Shown here one piece after another: positions 18,011-33,278 of a DNA stretch of 64,000 bases. Position 1 is the first letter of the stretch. Each line of letters opens with the position of its first letter. This stretch comes from Ectopseudomonas composti. Lineage in GTDB: Bacteria > Pseudomonadota > Gammaproteobacteria > Pseudomonadales > Pseudomonadaceae. The position numbers and the translations under genes are program-made. The stretch is taken from the NCBI RefSeq assembly GCF_900115475.1, contig NZ_FOWP01000001.1, positions 558,001-622,000 on the forward strand. Direction: 5' to 3'. The notes beneath the pieces are model-generated. The model was not told the DNA's origin. It did not search any database and worked only from the letters and a program-made list of their open reading frames with translations.

Positions 18011-19816
18011 ATGTCCGAGACCCTGCTCAGCTCCCGCAACCTGGCGTTCGAACTCTATGAAGTGCTCGACGCCGAAGCCCTGACCCAGCGTCCGCGCTTC
18101 GCCGACCACAACCGCGAGACATTCGATGCGGCAATCAGCACCGCTCGCGGCATCGCCGAAGAACTGTTCGCCCCGCACAACCGTAAGAATGACGAACACG
18201 AGCCACAGTACGTGGATGGCGGCGCGGTGCTGATCCCGGAAGTCAAACCGGCGCTGCGCGCTTTCCACGAGGCCGGCTTCCTCAATGCCACCCGCGATTT
18301 CGAGCACGGCGGCATGCAACTGCCCAACCTGCTGTCGCAGGCCTGCTTCGCGCACTTCCAGTCGGCCAACATCGCCACCAGTTCCTACTCGATGCTGACC
18401 ATGGGCGTGGCCAACCTGATCGAGGCCTTCGGCAGCCAGGAGCAGAAAGCCCGCTACCTGCAGCCGATCATCGACGGCCGCTTCTTCGGCACCATGGCGC
18501 TGACCGAACCGCATGCCGGCTCGTCGCTGTCGGACATCCGCACCAAGGCCGAACCGCACGCCGACGGCAGCTACCGGATCAAGGGCAACAAGATCTTCAT
18601 TTCCGGCGGCGACCAGCCGATCTCCGAGAACATCGTGCACATGGTGCTGGCCAAGCTGCCGGACGCGCCGCCCGGGGTGAAGGGCATCAGCCTGTTCCTG
18701 GTGCCCAAGTTCCATGTCAATGACGATGGCAGCCTGGGCCCACGCAACGACGTGACCCTGGCCGGTCTGTTCCACAAGATGGGCTGGCGCGGCACCACCT
18801 CCACTGCGCTCAACTTCGGCGACAATGGTGAGTGCGTTGGCTACCTGGTGGGCAAGCCGCATGCGGGTCTGTCCTACATGTTCCAGATGATGAACGAGGC
18901 ACGCATCGGCGTCGGCATGGGAGCGATCATGCTCGGCTACGCCGGCTACCTGTATTCGCTGGATTACGCGCGCAACCGCCCGCAGGGCCGCCAGCCCGAT
19001 GGCAAGGACCCGACCAGCCCGCAGATTTCCATCGTCGAGCACGCCGATGTACGGCGCATGCTGCTGACGCAGAAGGCCTATGTCGAAGGCGCCTTCGATC
19101 TCGGTCTGTACGCCGCACGGCTGTTCGACGACACGCAGACACTGGAGACTGCAGAGGAGCGCACCCGTGCATTGGAGCTGCTCGATCTGCTCACGCCCAT
19201 CGTCAAATCCTGGCCATCGGAGTTCTGCCTCAAGGCCAACGAGCTGGCCATCCAGATCCTCGGTGGCCACGGCTACACCCGCGAATATCCGGTGGAGCAG
19301 TACTACCGCGACAACCGTCTCAATCCGATCCACGAAGGCACCCACGGCATCCAGTCGCTCGACCTGCTCGGACGCAAGGTCTCGCAGAACGGTGGCGCCG
19401 CGCTCAAGCAGCTGCTCAAGCTGATCAACGATTGCTGCCTACGCGCCAGCGAGCACGAGTCGCTCACCACCCTGCGCCAGCCGCTTGAGCAACTGCTGGC
19501 CCGCCTGCAGGCGGTGACCCTGGCTCTGCTCGGCGATCTGATGAGTGGCAAGGTCAACCAGGGCCTGGCCAACTCGGCGCTGTACCTGAAAGTGTTCGGC
19601 CACACGGTGATCGGCTGGCGCTGGCTGGAACAGGCGATTCGCGCCGAGCAAGGCCTGACCCGCAGCAACAATGCCGAGGAACAGGATTTCTATCGCGGCA
19701 AGCTACAAGCCGCGCGCTACTTCCTGACCTGGGAAGTGCCCAGCTGCCACCACGACCTGACCATTCTCGAAGCACGCGACGACACCTGTTTGGGCATGCA
19801 GGACGGCTGGTTCTGA
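18011..19816 (+). CDS. Acyl-CoA dehydrogenase, ~600-residue class
   Basis: 601 aa from the ATG at 18011 with TGGAGG nine bases upstream. This FAD enzyme introduces a trans-2 double bond into acyl-CoA during beta-oxidation. It has an N-terminal helical domain, the central MALTEPHAGSSLSDIRTKA flavin/substrate motif, and the helical catalytic domain with ILGGHGYTREYPVEQYYRDNR. A C-terminal extension of about 130 residues is typical of the long class also found at this position in P. aeruginosa (PA5020). The substrate chain length cannot be read from the sequence. Confidence 0.93.
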   Translation: MSETLLSSRNLAFELYEVLDAEALTQRPRFADHNRETFDAAISTARGIAEELFAPHNRKNDEHEPQYVDGGAVLIPEVKPALRAFHEAGFLNATRDFEHGGMQLPNLLSQACFAHFQSANIATSSYSMLTMGVANLIEAFGSQEQKARYLQPIIDGRFFGTMALTEPHAGSSLSDIRTKAEPHADGSYRIKGNKIFISGGDQPISENIVHMVLAKLPDAPPGVKGISLFLVPKFHVNDDGSLGPRNDVTLAGLFHKMGWRGTTSTALNFGDNGECVGYLVGKPHAGLSYMFQMMNEARIGVGMGAIMLGYAGYLYSLDYARNRPQGRQPDGKDPTSPQISIVEHADVRRMLLTQKAYVEGAFDLGLYAARLFDDTQTLETAEERTRALELLDLLTPIVKSWPSEFCLKANELAIQILGGHGYTREYPVEQYYRDNRLNPIHEGTHGIQSLDLLGRKVSQNGGAALKQLLKLINDCCLRASEHESLTTLRQPLEQLLARLQAVTLALLGDLMSGKVNQGLANSALYLKVFGHTVIGWRWLEQAIRAEQGLTRSNNAEEQDFYRGKLQAARYFLTWEVPSCHHDLTILEARDDTCLGMQDGWF

Positions 19817-19889
19817 ACCTAAGTCAAACGCAACGAGGCACTCCACAACGGGGCGCCTCGAAGCAACTTAGAAAAATGTAATAACCTTT

Positions 19890-19920
19890 TTGACAGCAGT
19901 ACGAAGGCTACGGTTAGAAT
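19890..19920 (+). promoter_or_regulatory. Candidate sigma-70 promoter for the K+/H+ antiporter
   Basis: TTGACA (19890-19895) and TAGAAT (19915-19920) are separated by 19 bases, slightly long; reading the second box as TTAGAA gives 18. The stretch is AT-rich compared with its surroundings and lies about 60 bases before the antiporter start. Confidence 0.5.
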
Positions 19921-19978
19921 CCCTGGCACGCGCCATGCATAACGGCGCACCCGATGACCCAGCCAGGAGTACGCGCCG

Positions 19979-21724
19979 TTGGATGCCAGCGCCATCAATA
20001 ATCTGTTCTTGATCGGTGCATTGCTGGTAGCGGCCAGTATCCTGGTCAGCGCGTTCGGTACACGTTTCGGCATCCCCATCCTGGTGATCTTCCTCGGCGT
20101 CGGCATGCTCGCCGGCACCGACGGCCCCGGCGGCATCATCTTCAATAACTACCCCCTGGCCTATCTGGTCGGCAACCTGGCGTTGGCGGTGATCCTGCTC
20201 GATGGCGGCATGCGTACGCGGGTTTCCAGTTTCCGTGTGGCCTTGTGGCCGTCGCTATCGCTTGCCACCGTGGGCGTGGTGATCACTGCCGGCTTGACCG
20301 GCCTGGCTGCCACCTGGTTGTTCAACCTGACCCTGCTGGAAGGCTTGCTGATCGGCGCCATCGTCGGCTCCACCGACGCGGCGGCGGTGTTCTCTCTGCT
20401 CGGCGGGCGCGGCCTCAACGAGCGGGTCAGCTCCACACTGGAAATCGAGTCTGGCAGTAACGACCCGATGGCCGTATTCCTCACTGTGACCCTGATTGCC
20501 ATGCTCGCCAGCGGCCAGACCGGCTTCAGCTGGGACCTGCCGGTGCAACTGGTGCAGCAGTTCGGCCTGGGCGCGCTGCTGGGGCTCGGCGGCGGCTGGC
20601 TCCTGCTCAAGCTGGTCAACCGCATGGAACTGGCCGCCGGTCTCTATCCGCTGCTGGTGGTCAGTGGCGGCCTGATCATCTTCGCCATCACCACCGCGGT
20701 AGGTGGCAGCGGCATCCTGGCCATCTACCTGTGCGGTCTGTTGCTCGGTAACCGACCGATTCGCTCGCGTCACGGCATTCTGCATATGCTCGATGGCCTG
20801 ACCTGGCTGGCGCAGATCGGCATGTTCCTGGTTCTCGGCCTGTTGATCACGCCGCATGAGCTGCTGCCCATCGCCCTGCCGGCGCTGGCTCTGGCGCTAT
20901 GGATGATCCTCTTCGCGCGGCCGCTGTCGATCTTCCTCGGCCTGCTGCCGTTTCGTGCCTTCCACGACCGCGAGCGGATCTTCATCGCCTGGGTTGGCCT
21001 GCGCGGCGCCGTGCCCATCATTCTCGCGGTGTTCCCGCTGATGGCCGGACTGCCCAATGCGCAGCTGTTCTTCAACGTGGCGTTCTTCATCGTGATCATT
21101 TCCCTGCTGCTGCAGGGCACCAGCCTGCCGCTGGCCGCCAAGCTGATGCGGGTGACGGTACCGCCAGAGCCTGCGCCCGTGTCACGTGCAGGCCTGGAAG
21201 TGCATCCGACCAGCCAGTGGGAGTTGTTCGTCTACCGCCTGGGGGCGGAAAAATGGTGCATCGGCGCGGCCCTGCGTGAGCTGAACATGCCAGAAGGCAC
21301 ACGCATCGCAGCGTTGTTCCGTGGCCGTGAGCTACTCCACCCGTCAGGTAGTACGCGCCTGCAAGCGGGCGACCTGCTCTGCGTAATCGGTCACGAACAC
21401 GACCTGCCGGCACTCGGCAAGCTGTTCAGCCAGGCGCCCAAGCGCGGTCAGGATCTGCGCTTCTTCGGCGATTTTGTGCTGGAAGGCGATGCCGAACTGA
21501 GCGCAGTTGCCGCACTCTACGGCCTCAAGCTGGAGGATGTTGAAGGCAATCAACCGCTGGGCCGCTTCATCGCCCATGAAATCGGCGGCGAACCGGTCGT
21601 CGGCGACCAGGTGGAATGGCAAGGCCTGACATGGACCGTGGCAGCCATGGAAGGGAACAAGGTACGCAAGGTTGGCGTCAGATTCCCCGAAGGGACACGC
21701 CCTGGGCCCGGACTGCACTTCTAG
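19979..21724 (+). CDS. nhaP2: K+/H+ antiporter, CPA1 family (NhaP2/CvrA type)
   Basis: 581 aa with a TTG start and AGGAG nine bases upstream. The N-terminal ~390 residues form about 12-13 transmembrane segments with the CPA1 motif [12 protein letters not shown], containing the paired acidic site. They are followed by a cytosolic TrkA-C/RCK-C regulatory domain (about 410-480) and a CorC/HlyC-type C-terminal domain (about 490-570). It exchanges K+ (or Na+) for protons across the inner membrane and helps set cell volume and pH. It is followed by the mechanosensitive channel mscK, another K+/osmotic stress gene, as in P. aeruginosa. Confidence 0.9.
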   Translation: MDASAINNLFLIGALLVAASILVSAFGTRFGIPILVIFLGVGMLAGTDGPGGIIFNNYPLAYLVGNLALAVILLDGGMRTRVSSFRVALWPSLSLATVGVVITAGLTGLAATWLFNLTLLEGLLIGAIVGSTDAAAVFSLLGGRGLNERVSSTLEIESGSNDPMAVFLTVTLIAMLASGQTGFSWDLPVQLVQQFGLGALLGLGGGWLLLKLVNRMELAAGLYPLLVVSGGLIIFAITTAVGGSGILAIYLCGLLLGNRPIRSRHGILHMLDGLTWLAQIGMFLVLGLLITPHELLPIALPALALALWMILFARPLSIFLGLLPFRAFHDRERIFIAWVGLRGAVPIILAVFPLMAGLPNAQLFFNVAFFIVIISLLLQGTSLPLAAKLMRVTVPPEPAPVSRAGLEVHPTSQWELFVYRLGAEKWCIGAALRELNMPEGTRIAALFRGRELLHPSGSTRLQAGDLLCVIGHEHDLPALGKLFSQAPKRGQDLRFFGDFVLEGDAELSAVAALYGLKLEDVEGNQPLGRFIAHEIGGEPVVGDQVEWQGLTWTVAAMEGNKVRKVGVRFPEGTRPGPGLHF

Positions 21725-21851
21725 CGAGCGGGTGGAAACTCCCCGCCAGGACTCTGCTAGCATCAGCATCACGCGCGGGCCACAAGGCCCGCGTCTTCGT
21801 TGTGCCACGGATAACTCAATCGTCATCGCTCACTCAGTAGATCAATCGACC

Positions 21852-26683
<4,832 letters not shown>

Positions 26684-26697
26684 ACGAGCACGCCCTG

Positions 26698-26720
26698 AAA
26701 CCCTCTGAGCGAAGGGTTTT
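26698..26720 (+). terminator. Terminator-like hairpin after selO
   Basis: AAACCCT and AGGGTTT arms flank an 8-base loop, followed by one more T and GG, so the U-tract is short. It is placed 15 bases after the selO stop. The remaining ~230 bases before the next gene are AT-richer and probably hold its promoter, but no convincing box was found. Confidence 0.5.
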
Positions 26721-26948
26721 GGCGGCTACCACCTGGGCAGTACGGTGCTTTTTCGTTAAATCGAAAAGGCATATCAATCTGCCCAAACATTCTTAGACTA
26801 TCTATAAGAAGCCCTCTATCTTGGCGCCCAGCCAGGCCGCCCAGTGCGCGCCCGATACCTCACACGAGATTCGACGCAAAGATCCTGCCCCGATTTCGCC
26901 CGCCAGCGCCTCGCGCCAGCACAGCGAGTCATTTGCAGGATCTTAAGG

Positions 26949-28745
26949 ATGTTCATGTTCTGGGATTCCCTGCCCCTGCTGTTCGTCGGTGCCCTGCTGA
27001 TCTGGGTGCTCTATGCCTTCGTCCGCGAGAAGTGGAGCCCGGACATCGTCGCGGCCATCGCCGTGGCCGCCTTGCTGGTCAGCCAACTGCTTACCCCCGG
27101 CGAAGTGCTCAGCGTGCTGTCCAACTCCGCTCCCGTCACCATCGCCTGCATGTTCGTGCTCTCCGCCGCACTGGAGCGTACCGGCTGCATCGACGCCCTC
27201 GGTAACTGGCTGGGCAACCTGGTCGGTACCAGCCCGATTCGCGTGCTCACCGGCCTGACCGTCACCGCACTGGTGGTATCCGCCTGCCTGAACAACACGC
27301 CGGTAGTCGCCATTCTCACTCCCGTGGCGATCGCCCTGGCCCGTCGCGCCGGCACGCTGCCGTCCAAGCTGCTGATTCCGCTGTCCTACGCCACCATCCT
27401 CGGCGGCACCCTGACCATGATCGGTACCTCGACCAACATCCTGGTCGATGGTGTGGCGCGCAAGGCCGGCATGGCGCCGTTCGGCATCTTCGAGATCACC
27501 GGTGTCGGCTTGGTCATGGCCGCCTGTGGCATGTTCTACCTGCTGACCATCGGTCATCGCCTGCTGCCGGAACGCGAGACGCTGTCACGCCAGCTGCGCC
27601 CTGACCTGTCACGCACCTTCATGACCGAACTGCTGGTGCCGCATGACTCACCAATGATCGGCAAGACCCTGCACGAGGCCCACCTCAACGGCGGTAGCGG
27701 CCTGCAGGTGCTCAAGCTGTTTCGCGAAGAGCAGGAGCTGACCGAGCCAGGCGCCGACACCCTGCTGGCCAGCGGCGACCGTCTGGTGCTGCACGGCCAG
27801 GTCAAGGACGTGGTGGAACTGCGCGAAAGCGGCCACCTGAGTTTCAACCGTGGTGATGCCTTCGAAACCATCAGCAGCCACGACGTGATCCTCGCCGAGG
27901 CCATCGTCGGGCGTAACTCGCGCTACAGCCACCGACCGATGCGCGACCTCGACCTCACCGCGCGCTATGGCATCGCCGTGCTCGCCGTGCATCGCCAGGA
28001 CGAAAACGTGCAGGGCAACCTGGATGATTTCGAACTGCAGTTTGGTGACGTGATGCTGGTCGAAGGCACGCCAGCCCAGATCAAGCGCTTCGCCGACAAC
28101 GGCGAGCTGATCAGCCTCAACGCCGTGCAGGAGCGCGCCTTCCGCCGCGACAAGGCGCCCATCGCGATCATCGCTACCCTCGCCGTCATGCTGCTGGCCG
28201 CCTTCGGCGTGATGCCCATCGAAGGCCTGGCGATCATCGGCGCGGTCACCGTGCTGGCGACCCGCTGCCTGGACGTGGAAGACGCCTACAAGGCCGTCGA
28301 CTGGAAGATCCTCAGCCTGATCTTCGGCATGCTGGCCATCAGCATCGCCATGGACAAGGTCGGCTTGGTCAAGCTGCTGGTGGAAAACGTCATGGGTTGG
28401 CTGCCCTGGGCCGGACCGTTGCTGATGCTGAGTTTCATCTATCTGTTCACGTCCATCCTGACCGAAATGCTGTCGAACAACGCAGTGGCCGTGCTGGTAA
28501 CACCCATCGCCATCGGCATGGCGCAGCACCTGGGTGTCGATCCGCGCGCCTTCGTGGTCGCGGTGATGTTCGCCGCCAGTGCCAGCTTCGCCACCCCCAT
28601 CGGCTACCAGACCAACACCTTCGTCTACAACGCCGGCGGCTATCGCTTCACCGACTTCATGAAAATCGGGATTCCGTTGAACCTGCTGTTGTGGGGCGTC
28701 GCTACCGTGGTCATCCCCTGGTTCTTCCCGCTGACGCCGGTATAG
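26949..28745 (+). CDS. SLC13-type permease with two TrkA-C (RCK-C) domains
   Basis: 598 aa from the ATG at 26949; an ATG two codons later (26955) is better spaced from AAGG and may be the real start. It has about 10-12 transmembrane segments in two halves (residues 1-205 and about 395-598). Between them are two soluble TrkA-C modules (about 215-290 and 300-385). The conserved NNTPVVAILTPV and SNNAVAVLVTPIA loops and the GTSTNILV motif are those of the DASS/SLC13 anion transporter superfamily. The substrate (dicarboxylate, sulfate or other anion) is unresolved. The RCK-C pair suggests gating by a small ligand. Confidence 0.87.
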   Translation: MFMFWDSLPLLFVGALLIWVLYAFVREKWSPDIVAAIAVAALLVSQLLTPGEVLSVLSNSAPVTIACMFVLSAALERTGCIDALGNWLGNLVGTSPIRVLTGLTVTALVVSACLNNTPVVAILTPVAIALARRAGTLPSKLLIPLSYATILGGTLTMIGTSTNILVDGVARKAGMAPFGIFEITGVGLVMAACGMFYLLTIGHRLLPERETLSRQLRPDLSRTFMTELLVPHDSPMIGKTLHEAHLNGGSGLQVLKLFREEQELTEPGADTLLASGDRLVLHGQVKDVVELRESGHLSFNRGDAFETISSHDVILAEAIVGRNSRYSHRPMRDLDLTARYGIAVLAVHRQDENVQGNLDDFELQFGDVMLVEGTPAQIKRFADNGELISLNAVQERAFRRDKAPIAIIATLAVMLLAAFGVMPIEGLAIIGAVTVLATRCLDVEDAYKAVDWKILSLIFGMLAISIAMDKVGLVKLLVENVMGWLPWAGPLLMLSFIYLFTSILTEMLSNNAVAVLVTPIAIGMAQHLGVDPRAFVVAVMFAASASFATPIGYQTNTFVYNAGGYRFTDFMKIGIPLNLLLWGVATVVIPWFFPLTPV

Positions 28746-28866
28746 GCATAAGCGGCGAATACAATGTTCTAACCCAAGGCCCGTTTCATTGCTCCAGCGC
28801 ATTGACCGGGCCTCGCTGCTTTCTCCATGCTGCGATCCTTTCAATCTGCCCTGAAGGAACGCGCGC

Positions 28867-30144
28867 ATGAAACTGGAAACCCTGGCCATCCACGCCGGCT
28901 ACAGCCCCGACCCGACCACCAAGGCCGTGGCAGTCCCCATCTATCAGACCAGTTCCTTCGCCTTCGACGACACCCAGCACGGTGCCGATCTGTTCGATCT
29001 GAAAGTCGCCGGCAATATCTATTCCCGCATCATGAACCCGACCAATGCCGTGCTCGAAGAGCGCGTGGCAGCGCTGGAAGGTGGTGTTGGCGCACTGGCG
29101 GTGGCCTCTGGCATGGCGGCCATCACCTACGCGATCCAGACCGTAGCCGAGGCCGGCGACAATATCGTCTCGGTGGCCAAACTCTACGGCGGCACCTACA
29201 ACCTGCTGGCCCATACCCTGCCGCGCTTCGGCATCCAGACCCGCTTCGCCGCCCACGATGACATCGCCGCCCTGGAGGCGCTGATCGACGAGCGCACCAA
29301 GGCAGTGTTCTGCGAATCCATCGGCAACCCCGCCGGCAACATCGTCGACCTCCAGGCCCTGGCCGACGCCGCGCACCGCCATGGCGTACCGCTGATCGTC
29401 GACAACACCGTAGCGACGCCGATTCTCTGCCGCCCGTTCGAACACGGCGCAGACATCGTCGTGCACTCGCTGACCAAGTACATCGGCGGCCACGGCACCA
29501 GCATCGGCGGCATCGTGGTCGACTCCGGCCAATTTCCCTGGGCTGACAACAAGGCGCGCTTCCCGCTGCTCAACACGCCGGACCCGTCCTACCATGGCGT
29601 GACCTATACCGAAGCCTTCGGCCCTGCCGCCTTCATCGGCCGCTGCCGCGTGGTGCCGCTGCGCAACACCGGCGCGGCGCTGTCGCCGTTCAATGCTTTC
29701 CTCATCCTGCAAGGCCTGGAAACCTTGGCCCTGCGCATGGAGCGCCACACCGAGAACGCCTTGAAAGTCGCGCAGTACCTGCAAAGCCACCCGCAAGTGG
29801 CCTGGGTCAAATACGCCGGTCTGGTCGATCACCCCGAGCACCAACTGGCTCAGCGCTACTTCGGCGGCAAGCCGGCAGCGATCCTGTCCTTCGGCATTGT
29901 CGGCGGTCAGGCGGCCGGCGCACGCTTCATCGATGCGCTGCAACTGGTGGTGCGCCTGGTCAACATTGGCGATGCCAAGTCGCTGGCCTGCCACCCGGCG
30001 TCCACCACCCATCGCCAACTCAGCGACGAGGAATTGCAGAAGGCCGGCGTGCCGCGCGACATGGTGCGCCTATCCATCGGCATCGAGCACATCGACGACA
30101 TCCTCGCCGACCTGAGCCAGGCTCTCGAGGCATCGCGCAGCTGA
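28867..30144 (+). CDS. metY: O-acetylhomoserine aminocarboxypropyltransferase/homocysteine synthase
   Basis: 425 aa, the family length. This PLP enzyme makes homocysteine from O-acylhomoserine and sulfide in methionine biosynthesis. The PLP lysine lies in [18 protein letters not shown], and [17 protein letters not shown] and YGGTYNLL are cofactor-binding segments of the Cys/Met metabolism family. AAGGAACGCGCGC precedes the ATG. P. aeruginosa has metY at the same position (PA5025). Confidence 0.95.
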   Translation: MKLETLAIHAGYSPDPTTKAVAVPIYQTSSFAFDDTQHGADLFDLKVAGNIYSRIMNPTNAVLEERVAALEGGVGALAVASGMAAITYAIQTVAEAGDNIVSVAKLYGGTYNLLAHTLPRFGIQTRFAAHDDIAALEALIDERTKAVFCESIGNPAGNIVDLQALADAAHRHGVPLIVDNTVATPILCRPFEHGADIVVHSLTKYIGGHGTSIGGIVVDSGQFPWADNKARFPLLNTPDPSYHGVTYTEAFGPAAFIGRCRVVPLRNTGAALSPFNAFLILQGLETLALRMERHTENALKVAQYLQSHPQVAWVKYAGLVDHPEHQLAQRYFGGKPAAILSFGIVGGQAAGARFIDALQLVVRLVNIGDAKSLACHPASTTHRQLSDEELQKAGVPRDMVRLSIGIEHIDDILADLSQALEASRS

Positions 30145-30203
30145 TCGCTTGAAAAGCCGCGCTTTCGGCTCCAGATAGGTGACATTGCCGCTGGAGCCGA
30201 ATC

Positions 30204-30638
30204 ATGAGTGATGCCCTGCTAATCCCCTGCCCGCACTGCAACGGGCTCAACCGCATTCCCGCCGAACGCCTGGGCGACGCGCCACGCTGTGGCCGCTGCA
30301 AGAGCGATGTGCTGCCCGGCGCCCCTATCACCCTCACACAAGCCAACTTCGCCAGCCAGCTCAAGGGCGATCTACCGTTGCTGGTGGATGTCTGGGCCAG
30401 TTGGTGTGGTCCCTGCCAGGCCTTCGCACCGACCTTCCAACAGGCCGCGGCGCAACTGCAGGGCCGCTGTCGCCTGGGCAAGCTGGACAGCGAGGCCAAC
30501 CCAAATCTGGCGGGGCAACTGGGCATCCGCTCGATCCCCAGCCTGATCCTGTTCAAGGGCGGTGTCGAAGTCGCGCGCCAGAGCGGCGCCATGCCACTGC
30601 CACAATTGCAGGCCTGGTTGCGCCAGCAAGGCATCTAG
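30204..30638 (+). CDS. trxC: Thioredoxin 2
   Basis: 144 aa. The N-terminal zinc module has CPHC and CGRC pairs, which separates TrxC from TrxA. The thioredoxin domain carries the redox site WCGPC, followed by a cis-proline segment IRSIPSLILFKGG. It reduces cytosolic disulfides and is often induced by oxidative stress. It lies 60 bases after metY, and a REPIN follows the stop. Confidence 0.94.
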   Translation: MSDALLIPCPHCNGLNRIPAERLGDAPRCGRCKSDVLPGAPITLTQANFASQLKGDLPLLVDVWASWCGPCQAFAPTFQQAAAQLQGRCRLGKLDSEANPNLAGQLGIRSIPSLILFKGGVEVARQSGAMPLPQLQAWLRQQGI

Positions 30639-30647
30639 AGTGCTGCT

Positions 30648-30709
30648 GTAGCCTGGATGCAATCCGGGGAAACCGGGGTTCCAGCCATCCCGGATTGGAT
30701 CCGGGCTAC
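30648..30709. repeat. REPIN-like inverted pair, GTAGCCTGGAT family
   Basis: GTAGCCTGGATGCAATCCGG is paired with an inverted arm ending GGATCCGGGCTAC about 20 bases on, with a small inner CCGGGG/CCCGG dyad. It is the same family as 13628-13686. Confidence 0.83.
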
Positions 30710-30810
30710 GCCGCTTGAGCGTTTCCGTCAGCGTCGGCGGTCACTACGGTCAATTGCACGGCAACGCGCAACTCTTAGTCTGGCGCAACACCCGATCAAG
30801 GAATTCCAGC

Positions 30811-31254
30811 ATGCCGTTGCCCGTGGAAATCGCCCGCCAACTCACCGAAGAACAGATCGCCTTCGTCAACCGCAGCGGCCTCAAGGCCGAAGTGCTGGAG
30901 CCTGGCTTCGTACGCCTGCGCATGCCGTTGCAAGGCAACCAGAACCATATCGGCAGCATGTACGCCGGCGCCCTCTTCACCCTCGCGGAAATCCCCGGCG
31001 GTGCGCTGTTTCTGACCAGCTTCGACGCCCAGCGCTTCTATCCCATCATCAAGGAAATGAACCTGCGCTTTCGTCGTCCTGCCACGGGCGACATCCAGGT
31101 CGAAGCGCGTATCCCGGCCAAGGAGATCGCCCGCCTGGAAGAGCAAGCGAGCCAGCTGGGCAAGGCCGAGTATCTGCTGGAACTGCAACTGACCGACGGC
31201 GATGGAGAAGTGGTCGCAGAAAGTCGCGGCCACTACCAATTGCGTTTACGCTGA
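30811..31254 (+). CDS. Hotdog-fold thioesterase-like protein (YiiD C-terminal/DUF4442 type)
   Basis: 147 aa from the ATG at 30811 (MPLPVEIARQL); an upstream in-frame extension has no support. The segment NHIGSMYAGALFTLAEIPGGALF is the long hotdog helix with the neighbouring catalytic loop, followed by MNLRFRRPATGDIQVEARI strands. It probably hydrolyses an acyl-CoA, substrate unknown. It lies between trxC and a universal stress protein, matching the conserved hypothetical gene of P. aeruginosa. Confidence 0.8.
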   Translation: MPLPVEIARQLTEEQIAFVNRSGLKAEVLEPGFVRLRMPLQGNQNHIGSMYAGALFTLAEIPGGALFLTSFDAQRFYPIIKEMNLRFRRPATGDIQVEARIPAKEIARLEEQASQLGKAEYLLELQLTDGDGEVVAESRGHYQLRLR

Positions 31255-31376
31255 ATGGCGCCGCTGCCTGCATTTGCAATCAGTAACAGTCCCTGACCTT
31301 GCCACAGGTCAAAAGAGCGGCTATCAGAACAGGCACAATAAAATTGCCGAGGGGTATCGGCAGGAGAGCCGTCACC

Positions 31377-32174
31377 ATGTTCAAGCACATTCTCATCGCC
31401 CATGACCTGCGCGACACCGCTGACATGGCGCTGTGCCGTGCCGCCCAGTTGGCCCAGCAACATAACGCCCGCCTGACCATTCTCCACGTACTCGACCCCA
31501 GCCAGAGCAGCCAGCAGCACGAGAAAGCGCGCCAGACGCTGGATCGCAGCCTGACCCAATATGCCCCGCCTGGCACGGAACTGCGCATGCTCAGCGGCAA
31601 GCCCTCGGAAGTCGTCCTGCAACAGGTGCAGGACAGCGGTTGCGACCTGCTGGTACTGGGCGGCCACCATCAGCGCCATGACTTTTTCTCCGGCACCAGC
31701 CTCGACCGCATCGCACGGCGCTGTACCGTGCCGCTGCTGCTGGTCGCCCGCAACGACTTCCAGCCGTATCAGCGGGCATTGGCCGCCATCGACTTTTCCC
31801 TGTGCGCCTGCAGTGCACTCGGTCAGGCCTATCAGATGCTGCCTGACGGTGCAGAGCTGCACGCCCTGCATGTATTCGAACCGGACAAGGGCACGCCGCA
31901 ACAGGTCGAACTGCAGCTGCAGACCCAGCAAGGTCTGATCGATCAGCTACTGCATGACGAAGCGCAGAAACTTCCAGCCAATGGCCCGAAGCTGAGCCAT
32001 GAAGTGCTGCAAGGCGGCATCCTGCGCAGCCTGCAGGAGCAAATCAAGACACGCCGTGGCGAACTATTGGTACTTGGCAGCCATGGCCGCAGCGCCTTCT
32101 CCCAGGCACTGCTGGGCAGCCTGGCGCAGCACTTCCTGCACAAGGCGCCATGCGACGTGTTCGTGGTGCGCTGA
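31377..32174 (+). CDS. Tandem universal stress protein
   Basis: 265 aa from the ATG at 31377, with GGAG ten bases upstream. Two UspA domains are joined (about 1-140 and 145-265). The second retains the nucleotide-binding pattern LVLGSHGRSAFSQALLGS, while the first has the weaker LVLGGHHQRHDFFSGTS. Such proteins support survival under starvation and oxidative or anaerobic stress; the exact target is unknown. A perfect REPIN begins seven bases after the stop. Confidence 0.9.
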   Translation: MFKHILIAHDLRDTADMALCRAAQLAQQHNARLTILHVLDPSQSSQQHEKARQTLDRSLTQYAPPGTELRMLSGKPSEVVLQQVQDSGCDLLVLGGHHQRHDFFSGTSLDRIARRCTVPLLLVARNDFQPYQRALAAIDFSLCACSALGQAYQMLPDGAELHALHVFEPDKGTPQQVELQLQTQQGLIDQLLHDEAQKLPANGPKLSHEVLQGGILRSLQEQIKTRRGELLVLGSHGRSAFSQALLGSLAQHFLHKAPCDVFVVR

Positions 32175-32180
32175 GGGGAA

Positions 32181-32232
32181 GTAGGGTGCGCTGTGCGCAC
32201 CTGGTAATTCTGGTGCGCACAGCGCACCCTAC
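32181..32232. repeat. REPIN-like perfect inverted pair, GTAGGGTGCGC family
   Basis: Two exact 21-base inverted arms (GTAGGGTGCGC...GCGCACC and its complement) are separated by 10 bases. It lies between the convergent universal stress protein gene and parA. A related copy at 40860-40914 lies inside the aryl polyene operon. Confidence 0.88.
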
Positions 32233-32259
32233 GAGATCGCGGCACCGCGCTAACAGTGC

Positions 32260-33030
32260 TCAGCCCTGGTTCAGCAGATCGTGCAGCTCGACGAACTGCT
32301 GGGTCAGCTTGTGCCGTGCATCCAGATAGATCAGCGGCGTGCACACCTGGTGCGACTCGCGCATCTTCACCGAACTCATCAGGTTCACCGGCAATACCGG
32401 CAATCCTTCGGCGATCAGCTCGTCCAGCAACTGCTGCGGCAAGGTCGCACGCGGCTGGAACTGGTTGACCACAATACCCTCCACCTCCAGCCCCTCGTTA
32501 TGGTCTTCCTTCAACTCCTCGATCTCGGCCAGCAGGCCGTACAGCGCGTTGCGCGAGAAGCTATCGCAGTCGAAGGGGATCAACACACGATCCGCGGCGA
32601 TCAAGGCTGAAACCGTATAGAAATTCAGCGCAGGTGGCGTATCCAGATAAATGTGGTCGTAATCTTCGGCCAGCTCGTCGAGCAGCTTGCGCAGCTTGTT
32701 GATCTTGTGTTTCTGCTCGAGCTTCGGCTGCAGCTCGGCCAGCTCGGCCGTGGCGGTGACCACGTGCAGGTTGTCGAATGGCGTTTCGTAGATATCCACC
32801 TTGCCCTTCTTGGCGAACGGGCCAGAGGCCAGCGTCTGCTTGAAGAAATCGGCAATACCCATGGGAATCTCCTCGCCGGTCAGGCCGGTGAGGTAATGGG
32901 TCGAATTGGCCTGGGCGTCCAGGTCGATCAGCAGCGTGCGGTAGCCTTGAGCTGCGCTCACAGCGGCAAGATTGCACGCGATGCTGGATTTGCCCACGCC
33001 GCCTTTCTGGTTGAATACCACACGTCGCAT
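32260..33030 (-). CDS. ParA-family ATPase
   Basis: 256 aa. The deviant Walker A motif KGGVGKSS (residues 9-16), DLDAQANST and DTPPALNFYTVSAL identify the ParA/MinD ATPase group, which positions DNA or protein cargo. There is no ParB partner or parS-like site nearby, so a role in chromosome partition is not implied; the homologue in P. aeruginosa (PA5028) also stands alone. This is the last gene of the conserved backbone before the pigment cluster, which is transcribed divergently from a 248-base gap. Confidence 0.9.
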   Translation of the reverse strand: MRRVVFNQKGGVGKSSIACNLAAVSAAQGYRTLLIDLDAQANSTHYLTGLTGEEIPMGIADFFKQTLASGPFAKKGKVDIYETPFDNLHVVTATAELAELQPKLEQKHKINKLRKLLDELAEDYDHIYLDTPPALNFYTVSALIAADRVLIPFDCDSFSRNALYGLLAEIEELKEDHNEGLEVEGIVVNQFQPRATLPQQLLDELIAEGLPVLPVNLMSSVKMRESHQVCTPLIYLDARHKLTQQFVELHDLLNQG

Positions 33031-33140
33031 CGCTGCTCTCCCTGATCTGGAATGTTCCGAATTCTATGCAAAGGCCATGACAGGCACGAGACGTAGGCCA
33101 CAACGCCATCATCCGCCCATCAGAAGAAGCTGCGCAATGT

Positions 33141-33169
33141 TTGCACAGTCCTGCGCGCATCTAGATAAT
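33141..33169 (+). promoter_or_regulatory. Candidate sigma-70 promoter of the aryl polyene operon
   Basis: TTGCAC (33141-33146), a 17-base spacer and GATAAT (33164-33169) lie 109 bases before the first operon ATG. No other good pair was found in the 33031-33278 gap. If it is used, the leader is about 100 bases. Confidence 0.55.
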
Positions 33170-33278
33170 GCCCGACCGAACAAGTACCGGCACTATGCCA
33201 TGGCACTGACTGATACCGACGCTTTCAGGCGTATCGTCGTGCCGACCAGTATGCCCGGAGTGGCGAAAGCCTCGTGCT

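Noticed and set aside
32260..33030. ParA gene as marker of a plasmid or integrative element
   Set aside because: No ParB, parS, integrase or replication gene is nearby, and an orthologue stands alone at the same place in P. aeruginosa.
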